NCBI GenBank assembly: GCA_001417715.1
Contig: BBRT01000111.1
Coordinates: forward strand, 1 to 52,141
Origin: Candidatus Symbiothrix dinenymphae
GTDB lineage: Bacteria > Bacteroidota > Bacteroidia > Bacteroidales > Azobacteroidaceae
Direction: 5' to 3'
Length of the DNA stretch: 52,141 nucleotides
Part shown: in pieces, positions 49,890 to 52,141 of the stretch
Position numbering within the stretch: the stretch's first letter is position 1
Layout: each line of letters begins with the position of its first letter
Notes under the pieces: model-generated
The model's input: the letters and a program-made list of their open reading frames with translations, nothing else
Told to the model about the DNA's origin: nothing
Databases searched by the model: none
Translations under genes and position numbers: made by a program

Positions 49890-50591
49890 TTACTTTTGGA
49901 TTATTGAAAATTCTTTGTAAAACTTCAACAATGTGATGGTTTCGGTGCGGAGTTTATTCCTGATAAATGCCTTTATATCGGGGTTCACCAACTCGCCTAA
50001 GCCATCTAACAGGCTCTTGTTTGGCAGATTTTCCATTGCATCAATGCACTCTTGCAGATAGTTCGGTAGTGATTTAACCATTCGTTGTTCGACAATTTCC
50101 TGATTGATTGGTGTTTGACGGCTCATAAAAAACCAACAGTCGAAAATATCCCTGTTTATAACGCTACTTCTGTCCAACAAGGCACAAAGTTTATTTGAAA
50201 ACATATTGGATAAAGTCATTACTTTTATGTTGATACCCAGCAAGTTGCAAATATCGTACTCGTTGTTGCCCGGACGGTTGGAAATCTCAATTTTCAATTT
50301 TCGTTCTGCAATGCCGTAATCAAGGACAATAATGCTTCCGTAAAATTTCTGCGCCTCATCGTGAATTTTACCATATTTGAGCACAATTTTGCGTATTTTC
50401 TGATAAACCGCATCGCTTGTGTCGGGAGTGAGCAAATTGAAGTCCAAATCGACCGAAAAGCGCGGCAATTCGTAGAAAAACATCAGCGCAGTTCCGCCTT
50501 TGAAACACAAGCAATTAGCCAATTCGGCATCACTGTAAATGTCTTTCAGCACTTGCACCATATAAAATTTGTGTTTAGTTATATCTAACAT
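49890..50591 (-). CDS. abiEii: AbiEii/AbiGii-type nucleotidyltransferase toxin
   Basis: The 233-residue protein has the nucleotidyltransferase signature of AbiEii toxins: K31-GGTAL (CLCFKGGTALMFFYELPR) and SVDLDF with D48 and D50, followed by KLKIEISNRPG and a helical C terminus. In type IV abortive-infection systems the toxin blocks growth by adding nucleotides to tRNA or a similar target. Its start overlaps the upstream antitoxin gene by 7 bases. The 3' end and part of the 5' end recur as a relic near rtcB (42320-42384). It looks intact. Confidence 0.88.
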   Translation of the reverse strand: MLDITKHKFYMVQVLKDIYSDAELANCLCFKGGTALMFFYELPRFSVDLDFNLLTPDTSDAVYQKIRKIVLKYGKIHDEAQKFYGSIIVLDYGIAERKLKIEISNRPGNNEYDICNLLGINIKVMTLSNMFSNKLCALLDRSSVINRDIFDCWFFMSRQTPINQEIVEQRMVKSLPNYLQECIDAMENLPNKSLLDGLGELVNPDIKAFIRNKLRTETITLLKFYKEFSIIQK

Positions 50592-51166
50592 ATTGAAAAT
50601 AAATTAGTTACTGTTTTTATTAGCGTTTGAGAACCATAAATCGGCAGGAGTTTTGCCACCGTTTTTTTGTTCAAAATATGCAGATTGTCGAAATAAAAAT
50701 GTTTGTTTAGATAGAGCATATCCAAAAAAGCACGTTCCGGTGTGGCAATGTTTATATTGTTTTTGTTCAGTATAATACCTGCCGTATTGGTCAAAATTTC
50801 ACCTTTTATTTGACGGTATCGAAACGTGAGATTGTCAATTTCGGTTTCGCGCGAGAGGTACGACACATTAGTTATTGCGCTGTCGTACTGAAAGATAACA
50901 CCTGCCCGCTGCAAAACATATTCAAGCGAAATGTAAGTTGGCGGGTAGAGCAAACAAGCCATTTCTTCGGGTTTATATCCCTCTTTGGCGTAAAAACCTT
51001 TGCGCGGATTGAGCAACTTGCCGGTTTGCACATAGTAAAACAGCTTCTTGTGCAAAGCAGAAGTTTTTTCATAGCCAAGCAGCAACGCTATATCGTTGAT
51101 TCTGAATACTGTCCGCGAATCGCGATAAATTTCAAAAACGATGTCTTTCTCTTTTTCGTAAACCAT
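50585..51166 (-). CDS. abiEi: AbiEi-type antitoxin / transcriptional regulator
   Basis: The 193-residue protein starts with a winged helix (VFRINDIALLLGYEKTSALHKKLFYYVQTG) and continues into an AbiEi-like C-terminal part (EEMACLLYPPTYISLEYVLQ, IATPERAFLDMLYLNK). In AbiE systems the antitoxin represses its own promoter and counteracts the nucleotidyltransferase without binding it. It overlaps the toxin start by 7 bases. A -7 box is at 51196-51203. The assignment fits both sequence and gene order. Confidence 0.85.
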   Translation of the reverse strand: MVYEKEKDIVFEIYRDSRTVFRINDIALLLGYEKTSALHKKLFYYVQTGKLLNPRKGFYAKEGYKPEEMACLLYPPTYISLEYVLQRAGVIFQYDSAITNVSYLSRETEIDNLTFRYRQIKGEILTNTAGIILNKNNINIATPERAFLDMLYLNKHFYFDNLHILNKKTVAKLLPIYGSQTLIKTVTNLFSIC

Positions 51167-51195
51167 ACATCTAAATTTTTTAGACTATCAGTTCG

Positions 51196-51203
51196 CAAAG
51201 GTA
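51196..51203 (-). promoter_or_regulatory. -7 box TACCTTTG for the abiE operon
   Basis: The reverse complement of 51196-51203 is TACCTTTG, 29 bases before the antitoxin start and directed away from the small RNA unit at 51255. Confidence 0.65.
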
Positions 51204-51254
51204 AGCAAAAATTTCTGAGAATAATATAAAAGTTACATATTGAAAAAAAAGTTG

Positions 51255-51262
51255 TACCTTTG
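51255..51262 (+). promoter_or_regulatory. -7 box TACCTTTG for a small RNA
   Basis: TACCTTTG on the plus strand is divergent from the abiE promoter 51 bases away. The only thing downstream on this strand is a folded region ending in a terminator. Confidence 0.65.
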
Positions 51263-51264
51263 CA

Positions 51265-51387
51265 TCACCATTAAGAGCAGAAAGGGCGCTGGCGGCTACG
51301 GTTTTTCCGTAGGACTGACGGTAGATTGACCGACTACCAATGGTATTTTAACTCTTATGTCGTTAAATTTGGCATAAGAGTTTTTTC
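51265..51387 (+). ncRNA. Candidate small RNA of ~120 nt between abiE and the truncated ATPase
   Basis: Between its own -7 box and a strong terminator the plus strand has no open frame of note but folds well. ACCATT (51267-51272) closes with AATGGT (51339-51344). Inside are the hairpins CTACGG-TTTTT-CCGTAG (51296-51312) and GGTAG...CTACC (51320-51338). The terminator stem follows at 51351-51381. I do not recognise a known RNA family. It could be a regulatory RNA, an RNA antitoxin or a structured element of a mobile unit. Confidence 0.65.
51351..51386 (+). terminator. Rho-independent terminator of the small RNA
   Basis: ACTCTTATG (51351-51359) pairs with CATAAGAGT (51373-51381) and runs into TTTTTT. 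Confidence 0.88.
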
Positions 51388-51455
51388 TTTGATTGAAAAA
51401 TGACTTATGAAGGACAATCTTTCCGTTTCTGCGTTAGAATGTTCATATTTGTTTT

Positions 51456-52016
51456 TCACGCCGATGTCCTCTCCTGCGCCGCACACGATTGAAACCCAAT
51501 CGTCCGCCTTGCAATCGGCTGAAAATCAGCCTCGTCCTGATTATAAATTGCCGTAAGCGTCATCGGCTTGTCAATCTTGGACGAGAAGCCTAATTTGTCG
51601 GAAAGTGCCTGCGCCTTCGGTTGCGCCAACTCCAAAAATTCATATTTCGCAATCAGGCGACCTTTGCGTAGCAGGGCATTGTCTATCCGCGACAAGTCGG
51701 TGTTGAACGAACAAATAATCTGGATGTTGAGGCAGTCGGAGAGCAAGCCGTCAGCCAAATTCAGGAGTGCCGACACAGACGAGCCGCCTGTTTTGTTTCT
51801 GTCCATGATGATGTTTTCCGCATCTTCAATCACGAAAATAGAGTTGGGATGGTCTATCAGCACCGACATCAAGCCCGGGTCGGTGATTGCCGCCGCCATG
51901 TTGGGGGGCAAAAAGATGATGTCCTTCTTCGTTTTGGAAATCAGATAGCGAATGTAGGAAGTCTTGCCCGTGCCCGGTTTGCCGTGCAGCAGTACCAAGC
52001 CCTTATCGTTTTTCTC
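51456..52016 (-). pseudogene. 5'-truncated second copy of the AAA+ ATPase
   Basis: The sequence matches residues ~191-375 of the ATPase at 48683 with only three amino-acid differences among the last ~180 residues, while DNA differences are more numerous and mostly silent. Homology stops abruptly near 52016 (before the codons for KNDKG). An in-frame TGA lies a few codons further upstream and there is no ATG, so the N-terminal half and a proper start are missing. Walker A, Walker B and sensor 1 are still intact. Homology also continues a few bases past the stop into the start of the phosphoesterase gene (GAACAT), showing that this is a duplicated DNA block. Confidence 0.85.
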
Positions 52017-52082
52017 CTGACTTCGTCATAACATAAATTAACATTTCCATAAAACACTGATAATCAGCTAAAAAGCGATTTT

Positions 52083-52128
52083 GCGACACCCATTTTGGGT
52101 GTCGCGCCCCCAAATTTCATTACCTTTG
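52083..52128 (+). promoter_or_regulatory. Perfect hairpin plus -7 box at the window edge
   Basis: GCGACACCCA (52083-52092) pairs with TGGGTGTCGC (52096-52105). TACCTTTG follows at 52121-52128, pointing out of the window. It probably belongs to the next gene or element. The stretch 52017-52082 shows nothing else. Confidence 0.55.
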
Positions 52129-52141
52129 TTCTGGAAATGTA

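Noticed and set aside
51351-51386. Attenuator controlling a downstream plus-strand gene
   Set aside because: No credible plus-strand gene follows; the open frames there are antisense to the truncated ATPase.
1-52141. tRNA, rRNA or tmRNA genes
   Set aside because: No cloverleaf with GTTCRA-type T-loops, rRNA-like conserved stretches or tmRNA tag was seen on either strand.

Overview
The window looks like chromosomal DNA of a Bacteroidota bacterium, probably order Bacteroidales. The evidence is: many promoters of the Bacteroidota type (TAnnTTTG about 20-40 bases before starts, several with TTTG 19 bases further upstream); three large exported proteins ending in type IX secretion (T9SS) sorting domains; a Fim/Mfa-type fimbrial operon (DUF3575, DUF3868-OmpA, FimB/Mfa2, two fimbrillin-like lipoproteins); and weak Shine-Dalgarno sequences. 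No rRNA or tRNA gene was seen.

Layout. 1-2.4 kb: 3' part of a bacterial alpha-2-macroglobulin gene and a small gene pair ending in a PIN-domain toxin. 2.4-2.65 kb: a structured RNA whose ends pair and which has a central bubble, most like 6S RNA. 2.7-20.7 kb: a surface-protein region with a GLUG-repeat protein, an InlB-repeat protein and a 2346-residue Ig-like repeat protein, all with T9SS signals, interrupted by a transglutaminase-like exported protein, an rRNA methyltransferase, panD, a DUF2156 protein and a GNAT acetyltransferase. 20.8-27.4 kb: pckA, a 226-bp foldback repeat, then dusB and a MacB-like ABC exporter (one ATPase, two permeases). 27.4-36.9 kb: an AAA-type ATPase, the fimbrial operon, a Fic protein and an exported double carboxymuconolactone-decarboxylase protein. 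37-40 kb: a lipoprotein M16 peptidase. 40.1-52.1 kb: an accessory region with a WYL regulator, rtcB RNA ligase, a uracil-DNA-glycosylase-like protein, a membrane protein, two very small proteins, a pair of paralogues, a four-gene set (AAA ATPase, metallophosphoesterase, DEDDh exonuclease, WG-repeat protein), an AbiE toxin-antitoxin pair, a candidate small RNA and a truncated second copy of the AAA ATPase.

The most interesting signals are in the last 12 kb. Three promoters (rtcB, the WG-repeat gene, the AAA ATPase) share a ~40-bp block made of a 9-10 bp inverted repeat abutting the -7 box, which suggests one regulon or a promoter-carrying repeat. The block next to rtcB is followed by a relic of an abiEii gene that has lost all but its two ends. 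The AbiE pair is bracketed by ~575-bp direct repeats of the ATPase 3' half. Between AbiE and the truncated ATPase lies a ~120-nt transcription unit with its own promoter, a closed multi-stem fold and a strong terminator.

A second theme is dispersed palindromic DNA. One family (core ATTGCGGG...CCCGCAAT) occurs about nine times, most copies read in frame inside proteins (alpha-2-macroglobulin, rRNA methyltransferase, DUF2156 protein, ABC ATPase). A second set of three palindromes clusters just after stop codons, and in two T9SS genes the first of them supplies the stop codon itself.
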